A DNA stretch of 64,000 nt from Ectobius pallidus. Lineage: Eukaryota > Arthropoda > Insecta > Blattodea > Ectobiidae. This document shows, one piece after another, positions 30,071 to 43,229 of the stretch. Numbering within the stretch: the stretch's first letter is position 1; each line of letters opens with the position of its first letter. The notes under the pieces are model-generated. The model worked only from the letters and a program-made list of their open reading frames with translations, was not told the origin of the DNA and did not search any database. Made by a program: the position numbers and the translations under genes. The DNA lies in NCBI GenBank assembly GCA_964059195.1, contig CAXKWD010000011.1, positions 28,953,791-29,017,790 on the forward strand, given 5' to 3'.

Positions 30071-31992
30071 CAGAAGACACCCATTGAACTAGATATAATT
30101 CAACAAGAAACTGTCACGAGAACTTAGATTGAAGTCTATTTTCACAATTTTCTATTGGAAATATCCCATCCTCTGGTGAAACTTACTGAAACTACGTTGA
30201 AAAGCATAACCTCTTACTACTATTCTTAACTACTGGTTCTACGTGTACTTCTAAACTTGCTGTAACACTGGGACGATATATTTTATATTTTACTTTACTT
30301 TATCCTGTATTCTGATATAATACTTTCGATAGGTAGAAAATGGAAAAAACATGGATTTTTACTTTATTATAATTATGCTATAAAAAGTATTATGACACAA
30401 CTATCTCATATTTAGCTTGCTTATAAGTATTTTAAAATATATTTTAAAGTACCGGTATATGGTTTGAGCCTCAATTTCTGTAAGTTAATTTTACGTATTA
30501 GGGGAATTTTTTCTAAACTATAAGAACTGGAGTTTTAGAATGTTCAGAACTTGTAAAAATGCCATTCTGAATTTTGTAACATGTAGTCATTTTCATATTT
30601 CCTTAATTAAAAGCGCAATCCTTTCAAAATATAGCCTACCAAACCGAGAAAAAAATTAGAAAAGTAAAATCCTTCACTTAAAAGAATAATAACTTTATGG
30701 AAAATATAAGTAGCCTACACTAAAAATCCCAATGGTACAAGATGTAAAAAACATGCAAAAGCTTACAGTAAAAAATATATATATATTGTTCTAGTTAAGT
30801 TATAATAATTTAGGGAAAATATTCAGGATTCTACTCAATATGCACTCAGCATTTCAAATCGAGTTTCCCTTAAGTTTACTTATTTTTTCTATGTAAGAAA
30901 TATTTCCTTCTAAACTATAATAATAAAATTAATAATAATGGTGATGATTATGAAACTGTAAACAGATACGAAGGTCTTATTAATATGTGAAAATTTGAAT
31001 GGTGCTACTTTAAATAATTTTGTAGAGTTATTATTTAGTACAAAATTATTATAAATAATAAAATCTCATATTGTGTAAAAATACTTCATATTTCACAGTC
31101 CTATTTTTTCTTATGGTAACATCCTTCATCTTTGACATAACAAATGTTTTTCCTATTATTTTTAGGATTATTTTTGTATAATTATTGAAAGTACCATATA
31201 ACAGCTACTGATAACATATATTTGATCTATTCCACATGATAATAGAAAAAAGGGGCTAAGTGGGTCTGTTTATCATCCATTTATAAACTAGGCTTGACAT
31301 TTTTATTGAAATAAATGCAAAATTGTACCACATGGTACATTTTATAATTTTGTAAAAGAAAGAAAAATATATTTTTCAGAAAAGAAATGTGCAAATCCAA
31401 CATGCTAATATTTTGTAATTTTAACCAATACTTCAGAATAGAGTTCTCCTTGATGCATACATAGATGCCTCTGCTTTCTTTTCCTCCGTAAATAAATAAA
31501 TAAAAATAACAACAAAACAGAAATATCCACTTTTTAACTATCTGACCAAATTTCAATGTAATCATGCCTGAAGAAATTAAAATTTTTATAATTAAGAACT
31601 ATTTATCAACATTGTACAGAAGGCCTAAGTACCATCTAATTCACATCATTTTACTGGTATCACATGCACACACTTCATGTACAGACTGATTTACTAATAG
31701 CTGCTATATAACCAAAACTGTAAGTAATACACGATTTATCATCATAACTGACTACCAACATCAAGGGAAAACTATTGCGAGTAACTGACCTGGTCACTGC
31801 ACTTCATAATGAAGATAAAATCAGGGATAGGACTTACAAGACATGAATCTGTCAGGTGTTGATTTTTTACTCAGAGAGAAGAGAATTTCAGTCACTGCAC
31901 ACGCTGGTGAAGAAGAAATTGGAGATTCACATGAAGTGTATCTGTCACATCATGATTTGGCTCTCAGAGGGGAAAGTTTTGTGCTGACTAAT
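30071..31992. other. Intergenic; possible 3' UTR of the next minus-strand gene
   Basis: AT-rich sequence between ALG10 and the terminal exon at 31993. A minus-strand AATAAA (plus 'tttatt' at about 31303) could be a polyadenylation signal for that exon. No element recognised. Confidence 0.35.
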
Positions 31993-32037
31993 TTACAGTC
32001 CGCTTTCTGTAGATTTATGATGTAATTCTTCAATACT
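31993..32037 (-). CDS. Possible terminal coding exon of an unidentified gene
   Basis: A strong acceptor (GTTTTTATTTTTCAG) precedes 14 codons, SIEELHHKSTESGL, and TAA. Phase 0 is compatible with the donor at 50169, so the two could be consecutive coding exons of one minus-strand gene, though more exons could lie between. The product is not recognised. The exon is short, so chance cannot be excluded. Confidence 0.35.
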   Translation of the reverse strand, partial: SIEELHHKSTESGL

Positions 32038-32454
32038 CTGAAAAATAAAAACAAAAATTAATTAAATTTACAGGGTATGCAACATTGTTGTCAGTTTGCA
32101 CATTGTTAATTTGCCTACTAGGTAGGCCTACCCATAGCCAATATTAATGTACGAAAATCTTTTAACACATTGTAAAATTCCTGTCACCACAGAGAGAAAG
32201 GGTAATATTATCTTTATAGAGATCCATACAGCCAACATTATAGGAATAAAAATCCTTCATTGGTTATAATGATTATATTTAACAATGGCTCTTTACTGCT
32301 ACTTACACCAGAAACCGTTGCTGCAGTACCAGAATTTTGTCCTGCAGGAATTATTTTACGTGTCTGTAAATCTACATTCATGGCAGGGTGAAAGGTGGTA
32401 AGCCATTGTCTTGATCCCCATCTAGTATAATAATTGGTTATATGCTTATTTAGA

Positions 32455-32740
32455 CCACCTGATTGGTCTCATGGTTAGCACCGCTGGCTACGTATCCACA
32501 GGCCCTGTTTTGATCCCTGGTATCTCTTTGGATTTTTCTGTGGTAGGGAGGTCTGGAACGGAGTGCATTGAGCCTCGTGATTCAAACCGAGGAGCTACTT
32601 GATTAAGGAGTAGCAGGCTCCCATCACAGAAACCATCATTAATGGCCATGGGTGTCAGCATACCCCTATCCTGCCATCTGCCTGTGGTAGATGTGCAGCA
32701 GTTAGACGGTAGGTTTAATCCATTCAGGGATGCAACACTA
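32455..32740 (+). mobile_element. tRNA-derived SINE, family B, plus copy
   Basis: The head has A-box-like 'tggtctcatgg' and a degenerate B box. The body with 'gtggtagggaggtctggaac', 'gagcctcgtgattcaaa' and 'ccatcattaatggc' is also present in reverse at 36197-36478. Confidence 0.8.
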
Positions 32741-32814
32741 TGGAATTAGTTATGTGGTTATTTAAAGATGGAGGGGTACTGCAACTTAAACTTGTGACCA
32801 TCACCAGTGCGCCA

Positions 32815-32975
32815 AAATTTTAACTCACAGTTACCTTACATGCCTGTAAATCAACAGACAAGAGTCTATCACATTTATGCACACATAAATGCCATCAACC
32901 AGAGCCGGGATCAAACCCGCTACCTTGGGCAAAGGAAGCCAGTGCCATACTGATTGCACCACCCAGTCTGACCCA
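32815..32975 (-). mobile_element. tRNA-derived SINE, family C, minus copy
   Basis: On the minus strand a tRNA-like head with B box on 'gggtttgatcccggct' precedes a body reading (plus strand) 'acatgcctgtaaatcaaca' and 'tatgcacacataaatgcc'. A second copy at 39083-39515 is split by an insertion. Confidence 0.7.
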
Positions 32976-32994
32976 TCTTGCAGTATTACTTGGA

Positions 32995-33225
32995 TGTGAA
33001 AGGGCTGGGGAATTTGATCCAGTCTCTAAATTAGGACTGGAGTTCTTTAATGTGCCACAAAACTATGCTATAGGATCCATGGCTTATAGTCCCTCCTGGT
33101 TGACTTTGTGCTCAGAATTTTCATGTCCCAAAAAATCAACTGATCTCAGCTGGGTTTGAACCCATGACCTTCGAATTCCAAAGCAGGCATGCTACCTCTG
33201 TATCATGCCATGGAGGCTGACATTC
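32995..33225 (-). mobile_element. tRNA-derived SINE, family D, minus copy
   Basis: The minus-strand head has A-box-like 'tggcatgatacagagg' and B box 'gggttcaaaccc', with a body ending near 'gaatttgatccagtctcta'. Open frames over it are antisense artefacts. Confidence 0.65.
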
Positions 33226-34277
33226 CACGTATATATGTATAGGCCTACTGGTACTTAATTTGGAAATTAAAAAAGAAAGAATGAGGAAGATAAGGAAGAG
33301 AGAAAAGTGGACACTGGAAGTAGGAGTGAGAAGCTCATGAAGAAATGGGAAAATGGATAGATTGGGTGATAGAGAAGGCAGTAAAGAGAAAAAATGAAGC
33401 AATGGAATGCTAAAAATAGGTTTCAACTTGAGAGGATGGAAAGAAAATGAGACAGAAAGGTGGTTAAGAGTGTGATGATTATAAATAAAATTACACAATA
33501 ATTACATTTTTTCTGGCTGTTTATGTTTAATCTAACAACATAGTAACACTAAAAACATTTTTTCCATACAATGGGCTTGGGTGCTGCAACAGAATTTTCC
33601 AGTAACATGTTAGAGAATTTACAAAATTTTCAGGATTCAACTTTCATTTTGAGAGTCAGTAGTAATTGCTCGGTAAACTGAATGATGGGCATTTGGAGCT
33701 AATTTTATATACTGTACTCATATTAATTCTTAAAACCATTCTGAACACTTGCAAATCTCAAATATCAAGATTTTAAACCATGCCTACAATTCATTGCCTG
33801 CCAAATGCACCCATACTGGCACATTGATATAAAATTTGTGATTATTTCCTCTTATTTTCTTATTATTTTAATTGACAAATTTTAATTTTTCACCATGTCT
33901 TTGAAAATTATTTGTTATAACAGACCACAGAGTTGCTGCAATTACTGAGCGTTGATGTACTACAAATTTCTTTGAAAATCTGTCTGCTTTATGAATCCAA
34001 CATTTTGATTTTAAATTATCAGACTTTTAATAACAGCTATTTTAGAAACATTTAACCTCGTTTAAGGTCCAGCTTGGCAGTATTCTCAATTATTAATAAG
34101 AAATAAAGGATTATTGCATGACCATTAAGGGTGCCACCAATACCCTGTTAGGGTTTGTGATATTCTCACTGGCAAAATGTAAGTGGGCTATAGCCCATTT
34201 TTCGAGTTGGGGTTCTTATCAGGTAGGGCTCCATCATGCTGATAATAAGAACTGGAGGGAGTCACCAGGGAATCCGT
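33226..34277. other. No gene seen
   Basis: AT-rich, with a purine-rich stretch at 33265-33470 and a repeat-like stretch at 34125-34270 that I could not classify. Confidence 0.4.
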
Positions 34278-34278
34278 A

Positions 34279-35014
34279 ATACTAGGAGGACCATACCAGT
34301 CATTTTGATCAATAAGAATTCTTAACGCTCTTATAAATCTGGCAACTTTTATTTTTTTGCGCTGTATTCTGACTTAGACTGAGTATTCTAACTTTAAAAA
34401 TACAAAATTTTGGTACTAATCTTCAGTAAATTGTAAACATCTTTTACCATGAAGGGCTCTAGCTGGTAATTTTGAAGGATACAATATTTCAATTGCTGTT
34501 TATGGTGCTTCACAACAATTGTGTTTCTTGAATAACTTGTGGCTATCAGTTCGTTGTTGGAGTTGCATTTCCAACTTATTTTTTCTCAGATTTAATGAAA
34601 CTAAGTATAATTTGAGAGCCAGCATGCTCAGAGGTTCACTAGTTTATTATTTTCCATAATTTTTGCATTTTCTTGTAACCATGGTATATTGGAATAATCT
34701 TCAAGGTGACGAATTGTTAGATTATTTGAATAATTTAACAAAAGATGAGTTAGAAGATGATATTTTTGTGATGAGCTAGTTGACAATGATGAAGTTGAAT
34801 ATGTCCCTTGAACATCTGACATAAGCAAATAGTCTGAATCCAAGGAAGTTGTACCATTGAATAAGAACAATATTGTCACAATTAACATTTCCATAAAATA
34901 AAAATGACAGCATATTGTACAGTAAAACATGAAAAGATTTGAAAAAAGCAGCCGTCAAAATGACCGGTAATGGTCGAAATAGGTAGCAAATCATGCTGGT
35001 CCTTCTAGTGTTAA
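34279..35014. mobile_element. piggyBac-like non-autonomous element
   Basis: The left end 'actaggaggaccataccagt' plus 'cattttgatc' and the right end 'gaccggtaatgg...ggtccttctagtgttaa' resemble the ends of 47123-48436. The right flank has TTAA; the left TTAA appears mutated to TAAT. A minus-strand frame at 34628-34930 is not recognisable as transposase. Confidence 0.6.
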
Positions 35015-35438
35015 AACTAAATCCTTATGTAAAAACCAAATCTCTGTCACCAGGGGAAGATATCTACAAAAGATACTATTCCACGTTGATGGATCAGGAA
35101 TCAAATCCAAGATCTCATGAATAGTTGTCAGCTCAGACCAATAATATGAGGTTGGACTTGCTACAGAACAAGTTGCAAGGTGTTTTCTTTCCTTTGAAGA
35201 ACAGAGCCATCAAATATGGATGATGAAGTAAAATCATGTGATATGTAAATTCAAACAAGTGTTTTAAGACATTGTGGCTACAAAGAAATTGAATTCTTAT
35301 TCATGAAGATGGAACCAGCAAATCAACGATGAAGAAACAATCCGAAGGACACCGTGATGTAAATAGGTTCACACTGTTTTTAGGTGACAGTATAACCTGA
35401 AAGACTATTATGTGGTGATGAGACCTATAAACAGAATA

Positions 35439-35883
35439 CAGTAAACTCTCGATAAACCGGACTAAAGTGTGCAGGGTCTGTCCGAGTTATGAAATGTCCG
35501 GCTTATGGAGGGGAAATGAGGAAATGGTATCTAAGTAATGAAATTAAGCCACAAGAAAAATGTATGAGGCAAAATATAGGCAACTTACAGTTGGAATAAA
35601 AACAAATAACATTTCAGTACCGGTACTATAATAAAATTACCATTCAGGACATGATGATGATTGATGTGGGCACTTTAAGCGTATTTTTCTGAGGAGATTT
35701 AGGCAGAGAGACACTGTAAACGTTCTTCTGTGTACACTTTTTCTGTTGCTTTTGAAGAATTACTTCTCTTGTGGTCCTGAAATGGCCGTAGAATGACTGT
35801 AGATCTGGGTCTGGATTGTCAAGAATCTGTCCGAGTTATCCGAAGTCCGGCATATTGAGGTCCAAATTATCGAGAGTTCACTG
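35439..35883. mobile_element. pogo/Tigger-like MITE
   Basis: A 445 bp element with TA on both sides (35437-35438, 35884-35885) and inverted ends CAGTAAACTCTCGATAA and CAGTGAACTCTCGATAA. 'tctgtccgagttat' and 'gtccggc' recur near both ends. Non-coding. Confidence 0.85.
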
Positions 35884-35939
35884 TATTGCACTCATGTCAG
35901 ATGACAAGTGAATGAATTACAGAAAATAAATTCAGTGAC

Positions 35940-36050
35940 TACATTCTGCAGAGGAAAATCTGTCCTGGACAAGAATTGAATTCAGGTTTTTGGCTTAGTA
36001 CTCTGAAGCCGAAACCACTTGGTACCCCAGGAATGTATCCAACTCCAGTT
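35940..36050 (-). repeat. SINE fragment, family E
   Basis: The string 'atctgtcctggacaagaattgaattcaggt' (plus strand, quoted in part: 'ctggacaagaattgaa') is the reverse of a degenerate B-box region. Relatives: 36495, 44215, 44520, 45560, 45960 and 50560. Confidence 0.5.
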
Positions 36051-36196
36051 CCAAATGTTCTGCTAGACTGTTAATTAACATTTTGTTAATGCAATTGAGT
36101 CATGGATAATATTTATGTGTATCATGGGTAGAAAAAGGTTGCAGAAGACTAAAAACAAACTAACTCCATGGCGTGAACATGCCAGAAGGGACAAGG

Positions 36197-36478
36197 CCTA
36201 CCACCCGACTGCTGCGTCATCTACCATAGGCAGACGACAGGATTGGGGTGCATGTGGTCAGCATGCCAACACCCACGCCATTAATGGTGGTTCCCATGAC
36301 TGGAGCCGCTACTTCTCTCAAGTAGCTCCTCAATTTGAATCACGAGGCTGAGTGCACCCCTACCAGACCTCCCTACCTCAGAAAAATCCGAGCAGGTACC
36401 GGGGATCGAACCCAAGCCGACGGATCTGTAGTCAGCGATGCTAACCACAAGACCATGCCGGCAGTCTTGCGGAATATT
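36197..36478 (-). mobile_element. tRNA-derived SINE, family B, minus copy
   Basis: Reverse-orientation relative of 32455-32740. The minus-strand head has 'atggtcttgtggttagc' and B box 'gggttcgatcccc', better preserved than in the plus copy. Confidence 0.8.
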
Positions 36479-36494
36479 CGGAATGGGACTGATT

Positions 36495-36640
36495 ATAGCC
36501 TTGGGAGCCAAGAAGTCCTGGATTCAGCACATCGTGCCGAAAACCCAGGTTAGATTCCTGCCCAGGACAAGTTCTCCTTTACAGAATATAGCACAAATCT
36601 TTCCAGTGAAACTGGATTGAAACCCTGTCAGTAAATTGAG
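36495..36640 (+). repeat. SINE fragment, family E
   Basis: Contains 'caggttagattcctgcccag', a degenerate B box, then 'gacaagttctcctttacaga' and 'aaactggattgaaaccctgtc', shared with other family E fragments. Confidence 0.55.
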
Positions 36641-38750
36641 TTCTTTCAACACTTCACCATAGGTCACATTTTTCTTCTTTGTCTGTACAATAATTATAAC
36701 CTAATTTGTTGAAAGTGATTTTCTAAAAAACACAAATCACCTATATTTACATGAATTGTTACATGAAACATTCTTATTCCTGAATTCTGCGATTAAGGCA
36801 GGGCACAAAATTTCGAATATGAAGGCAGTAGCCAAATTAAATATTCTAGTTGCCATTATTGTTAGGTACCGGTATAGCAAAGAGCATTTTAGAATTATGA
36901 AGAACTAGCCCCCTTCCATTTGTTAAAATAAAATATTACACCATATAAACATCTTAAATATACTAATTTAAATAAAAAAACACAAATAAATAAATACCAT
37001 TAAGAACATAAATACTTGAGCTGAACTACTGGTATTCCCAATTTCAAATAGTAAATACTAGATTGTATTTTTGCATGGCATCAACTAATTTATAAGAAAT
37101 TGTTGAAACAAACTAAATATTTTGGAATTATTTCTACTGATTGTAACGGCTGTAACAAAATAATGACAAACACAAACTACATTTCTTGTTACTAGAGGAA
37201 CTAGAACGATTGGTTAAAACACAGGAAACCAAACCGAAAGTTGCATGGGAAATTCAAATTATACCGACAGCCTAACTTCCGGATATTTCTGAACGCTTCC
37301 CAGTAAATAAGAATCTTCTGTCATTTTGTTCATGTCAAAAGTGACTGAATACATTTGATTTTTTGTTGTGGAAACTAAAATAATAGAACTAAATAGGGAA
37401 TCACTTTTTCAAAATTGATCTTGTCACCAATCAAAATACTAGTTGCCAATGGCAATCTGGTGACCGAAAATTTCGTGCCCTGGATTAAGGGACTGATGAG
37501 ACATCACAGTGAGATTCAAAAATCATACTGCACATTACAACAAAATCAAGGACCAATGATTCAGAATGCTATGAAGGGAACATACATTTTTTAGAGTGGC
37601 AGAGACATTGCTGGGACAAGGAATACTTTCCACATGATTACAATGAAGTTTGCACCCAGAATTCAAAGGCAATGAGAGAACAGTAAACATATTTCAATCC
37701 CACAAATGAGATGAGGAAATTAAAGAAGATTGAATCTTTATAAGCAATGAATGGAAAACTTAACAAAATAGCATTCTGGAATGCAATAGAAATGATAGAT
37801 TTCAACAAGAAAAAAATCACTCTGTACTGTAACAAAGCGATGCTTTCAGGAAGTCTCTTGCATGTGAAATACACGAACCTCAGAAATTCTTGTCCTCCTA
37901 AATCACAGGCTTAATCTCTGCTTTATACTTTTCTTTTTAAGTTTAATCATGATTTGACCTATGTAATAACAGTAATGTATTTGATCAAAATTATTGAAAT
38001 CTGGTTTTAAAACAAAAATATATTAACATCCCTCAACTACATAATGCTCTTTTGATATGGTTCATTGTGCTTTGTCTATGTCAAAGAAAACTCAAAATCT
38101 GAAAATGAAATACTGATGCAGGCCTGTGGCCTGAATTAACGATCAGGGTGGAGTTATGTTATGGAAATATATTGAATTTGGGCCTGATGTGGAACTGCAA
38201 AATATGCTCAGTGAATGTTAACTTAAAAGTTATTTGTCCTGCGACACTCATGGAGGTAGCCTGATGGAGAGTATTGTACTTTATTAAAAGCCCAAGAAGT
38301 GTCCTTAATCTTTACTTTAAAACAATACATATAGAACCAAAAATACAGTACAGTAATTTCAGTAATTTTCCTTCTTCAAAAGGTTGAATTTTCTTGGAAA
38401 ATTTTTCATTTTCATGTCCTAGTCTCTGCTCTTCTCAAATGCTAAATACACTAAATTAGGCATTCTTGAGCAAGTCATGGTTAGTCTTTGAGGTCTGTTA
38501 ATTCTTCTTAGGGTACAGAAACTAGATTTGCAAACTGCTGTACTACATACAAAAGTTCTTACTGCTGCTAACATGTTATGACAGTCCTCAAAGACGTTCC
38601 TATTCTTGTCACCTACATCTCTTCAAAGTAAAGAGATTTTTCAATGCTGTTCTCATGTAAGAAGTTCTAGTAACTTTCATCTCTCCTACAATTGGAATGC
38701 TAATGGGTGAATAAATGGATTGAATTGAGAGAGATGACTTTATTACAAGC
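36641..38750. other. No gene seen
   Basis: AT-rich non-coding sequence. Short frames (such as 37638-37874 minus) lack any family feature. Confidence 0.4.
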
Positions 38751-38850
38751 ATTATCGAAAAGAAAGTTTGAAGGTGGGCTGGATATGAACTCAGGGTGGT
38801 CAGAGTTCACCCTGGACCCCCCTCTGGCTACAGGTCTGTGCAGATGTACA
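38751..38850. repeat. Fragment resembling a DNA-transposon end
   Basis: Contains 'ggacccccctctggctacag', in the style of hAT-like element ends (compare 2325-2345 and 43620-43670). No matching partner end was found. Confidence 0.35.
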
Positions 38851-39082
38851 TAAATTAACAACGAAACTTGGCTGTAGCATGTACTAATACTGTTGTAAGA
38901 AAATTTTATAATACTTATTTCATAGAAGGCCAAGAAGATGTAAGGGTTGTTCAATAAAGAAGAAGAAAAAAAATAGTTGTGACAACTTTGATGGTTGGTT
39001 GTTATGATTACTTAACAACGGAGATGTTGTATCACTTATGCCTACAACAGCTGCTGGTGTGTCAACTTTTGTCCAATGGGAG

Positions 39083-39515
39083 TTCTTTTACATGCCTGTA
39101 AACCTACAGCCATGAGACTGTCACAATTCGCGGGTGCGTGGGCAAAGAGAGTTAAGTCCACTTTCTTGTTACTGAGAATTAGAGTGACTTAACACACTTT
39201 ATCCGCCCAACATCGCTTTAGAGATAGATAAACCCATGATGCACACATCCATAACTACCGTACGTTTTTGAATATGACTTACTGGACTTAACACACATGT
39301 AGATAGACCCATGATGCACACATCCATAACTACCGTAAGTTTTTGAATATGACTTACTGGACTTAACACACATGTAGAGAACACTTTTTTCTATAACTCT
39401 ATGGATATATCTCAATTTCTGAGGATGGTGGACTTAACTCTCTTTGCCTGCGCACCCGCGAATTAAGCACACATAATTGCCACTGACCTGGGCCAGGATC
39501 AAATATGGTATTAAT
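39083..39515 (-). repeat. SINE family C copy split by an insertion
   Basis: 39083-39124 and 39465-39515 together match 32838-32915 ('acatgcctgtaaac', 'gagactgtcaca', then 'gcacacataattgcc' and 'aggatcaaa'). Confidence 0.65.
39129..39460. mobile_element. 332 bp MITE with AATT flanks inside a SINE
   Basis: Inverted ends 'cgcgggtgcgtgggcaaaga' and reverse 'cgcgggtgcgcaggcaaaga' continue for about 38 bp. The flanks are aatt (39125-39128, 39461-39464). Inside are two direct copies of a 76 bp unit (about 39230-39381, 'acccatgatgcacacatcca'). Because the host SINE is known from another copy, the insertion boundaries are clear. Confidence 0.8.
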
Positions 39516-39554
39516 AAAGAATTTGAGGAACTTTATACAGTGAAGCAACTATAA

Positions 39555-39764
39555 TAAATTTAATTTACTATACGAGTTGACTTAAACACACTTGAATGCT
39601 TCACTTACCGTATTTTAATATGACGCGTTTCCAGCAGCCTCCTCCCCATTTTCAAACACTCTGTCAACTCTGGGGAGGAGGCTCCTGGAAACACGTCATA
39701 CTAAAATATGGTAAGCGAAGCATTAAAGTGTGTTTATGTCAACTCATATAGTAAATTAAATTTA
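39555..39764. mobile_element. Hairpin element, 94 bp arms
   Basis: Arms 39555-39648 and 39671-39764 are reverse complements with few mismatches around a 22 bp loop. One arm alone is found at 23033-23125. No target duplication could be set because the ends are A/T only. Confidence 0.8.
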
Positions 39765-42700
39765 CGGTATTAATAGCTAAAGATATTTAAAACACTTACA
39801 ACAACTACAAAATACTTCTTTGAGCTTACCTACAACAGTGCCGGTATTTCTGTACTGCCAATGCTGAATTCCCCTTTGAAGATTTTGATGTTTCCAAAGG
39901 TTTCAAAGTAGTTTTCTAGTCTTAATTGTGCGTTGTTTGTACCTTTCACAGGTACACCATTTTATAAAAAAAGAAAGTGGATGTTGGAGTAGAGGATGAA
40001 GTTAATAAGGTACGAAGTACTCTTCTGTCATGTTATTCATATTTCATTTTGATCCATCCACAGTGATCAGAAAATATAAGGTCAGGATTATTGAATGTCT
40101 ATGTGTAGTGTAAACATAAAACTGAATGGAGATATATGTATTTCCAGGTTTCCACGTTTCTCGTCAAACTGAATATTTACCTTTCATGTTTTTATATTAT
40201 TTTTCATAAGTCATTTAATTATTACTTGTTTTCAAATAAATTACTTTTCTTGTTTTCTGAAAGTATTCAAAATCAAATGGTTAACAATAAAATAAATCAA
40301 CTTGAAAACAAAATATAATCAATATATTAACATAAAAATGTTTAGCAATAAGAGAAAGTTAAAGGAATGAAAATCTACTTTAGCTTACATTCTAAATAAC
40401 TACAGGTACTTAATTTTACAAAGCTATTTTAAAGAAAAAGAAATGAAGGGAAATAAAATAATTATATTCATCACTAGACTACAATGAAAAGAAAACCATA
40501 AAGCAAATTAATCTGACAGTACAATTTCTTAAGAAAGATAACATATTAAGGGGAAAATGTTTTGAAAACAAATTAATTTGTTCAAATCACCCATATTCTG
40601 CATAGAGAGCAAACCTTTATTCAGTTCACTGATTTAGGGACGAACTGTACTGGGATATAAAACATACAGCAAATGTTTAATTTTTTGTATTCCATCATAA
40701 CAAAATAGAAAGACTGCAATTATAACTTCTATCTGGCAATTTAATTTTACAGAAACTGTATAAAATATAAATAATTCAAAATAGAGTTATGCAGGTTTTA
40801 ACTAATGATCATTTTATACAATTTCATAAAAGGTAGCTCATTCAAGATGTACCGGGGGTACATATAAACTCAGCAATAAGTGTGCTGTTCATTTATACAC
40901 TGTTTAAAGAGAAAGCAAATGTCTTTCATGGTGTCATTTTATTTAAAAAAAATGAACATTAAACTAAAGAGACGTTGCAGAAGAAAAAGGATGTAATTGA
41001 AATCATTAATTTATCACAAGGGGAGAAAATTAAATGGATATAATTTTTTATGAATATTTTAACTCTCTAAAGAGTTGTACATCGATTGCAACCACTCCAT
41101 CATGAGGCAGTGGCACTTTCATGTATCAACTATTTTATTCTTATTTTTTGCTTACTGGGGAAGCTGCTTTGCCTTGTAATCACCTCCACCAGGTCTCTAT
41201 GGTTGGTTACTCTACTTGGTAAAAAGGTATCAAGTATGCAGTTGATATCACTGTCTCACAAGATAAAGTTAAAGGTATGTTGTTGGTTCCACGTTCCAGG
41301 TTCCAGTAATTTTTTATTGTGTGACATATTTTATTGCAAGGCATTTTTAATATTTCTTATGCTTTAATATTATTCATGTTAATGCTATTTGCATGCCTGT
41401 TGTGTACACGTATAACAGTATAAGATTAATGTACAGATTTTCTTCTTTTCAAGATTCATTTCATCACTAGACAATTTCTCGTCAACTAGCGTGCAGTTTA
41501 TTGTCGCATGGTGTAGTTGCTATCTTTCACTGTGATTTTCACAATTAATAAAATGATTATTTTCATTACAATTGCGATGTTTGAGAAATGTAAAAAGATG
41601 TTTTGCAGACTTCAATTCCTAGGTACAGTACGTAGTGTAACGATAATTTAGGGTATGGTAGGGGTAGTTTGTAATCACCATATATTTCCTAAACAGAACA
41701 CAAATTTTCATAGATTTTATTATAATTGTGGTGTCATTTTGATGTTGTAAAAACTAATAAACCACACGTAAAATATTTAGTTTATTTTTACACGTTTGGG
41801 GAAAAACATAAAACCTTACTGCCCTTCAAAGTAATAATTATTTGTCTGAATTTCATAGAAATTTCATAGAAATTCCATCATATCAAATAAAGTCATGCCA
41901 AAAGTAAATTGTGAGGAACAATTCATTCAAACTACCATATTTTAACTCTTTTAAATTAAAAGAAAATTATTAGAAAGAAGTATAATATTTAGAACTGAGT
42001 GCTCAATTTTAATTGCTCAACAATGTAAATAAACGGAGCTATATTAGAAAACAATCATTTTTTAAGACTGTGTGGATTGAAAGCAAAAGATAGTAAGAAA
42101 TAGTATTTCAATTTAAATGCTTTATAATACAGGAATTCAATTCAAAATAAATTAACTGAACAGGTAATAAGGAAGCAGTCATTTGTTAGATGTTTCATGC
42201 ACATTGTACGGAGTTAAAATTATTAATTCCATAAATAAGTTTAAAAGACATAAGATTAAGGAAAATGAATTCTAAATTAACTGTTTTATTTCCTATTTCA
42301 TATATACTCTTCATACCAACACTGAACATATTTCGCTCTTCCACAAATTTAATACAATGTAGTACTATACAGGTATCAAATATGAGAAAATTTCACAATT
42401 AAAATGCTTTGGCAAAACTGATATCAGATTTAAGAACAGTGTAAATAAATAAATGAAGTACAAGAATATGATCTTCATCACTTTTATAATCGGTTCTTTA
42501 AAATAATAAATAAAATTATGTATTGAAAGAAGATGTGGAAAACTTATTGTGGAAATGAGCTGCCTTATTATCGAGACTGTCCTTCACCTACGTGAAAAAC
42601 ACAGAATCCTACAAACAATCGTTAAAGTTCAACAGACTTTTAGGAATAGGTTCTGTTGTCTTTTCCAAATTCAACATTATCACGGCAAATTTAAAGGAAA

Positions 42701-43221
42701 ATCTACCACAACTAGCTATTCTTTCATCTGTTAATAGAAATTGCTTACGACTGTCGAATATTTTACTCTTCCAGAGCTGTGCAAGGTACGGTAGGTGCCC
42801 CGACGGTAACATTTATCAAGTAACTCCTCAATGAAGCAATTGGTGGTTCAGTGATTTTATGTAATCATCCTTTAACTCTTTGAGGCATGGTGGCACAAAC
42901 AATGAACCACCAAATAGCAACATCTCAAAGAGCGGTGGTACATTTAATGATGTACCACCTATTTTAATTCCAATATCAGTTACAACTTGCTGGGAGTAAT
43001 TTCAGAACCTCTTTGAAGGGACTTGTAATGTAGATTTGCTTACTGGCAACAATTAGCAGGAATTTTATAGTAGATATTTGATGTGATTTATTAACAAACA
43101 TTTCTCTGAGCAACTAATGTAAGTATTCCACAAATTTCCTGTCCCTGAAAGGGTTACACATTACTAAATCAATTCAGAAAATAACAATGTCATGAGATTT
43201 TTGTTTAATTAAAAAGAGATT
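39765..43221. other. No gene seen
   Basis: AT-rich sequence without convincing exons on either strand. The coding-like patch at 42540-42835 (overlapping frames of 61-80 codons) has no recognisable family and may be an old retroelement. Confidence 0.35.
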
Positions 43222-43229
43222 GTATGTAT

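Noticed and set aside
33136..33498. 120-codon minus-strand ORF
   Set aside because: It runs through a purine-rich tract and a SINE head; low-complexity Ser/Leu/Pro composition.
39199..39415. Two overlapping minus-strand ORFs with repeated peptide
   Set aside because: They come from the 76 bp internal duplication of a MITE.
42549..42834. Overlapping plus and minus frames near 42.6-42.8 kb
   Set aside because: Denser coding potential than the flanks, but no family feature in any frame; left as unassigned.
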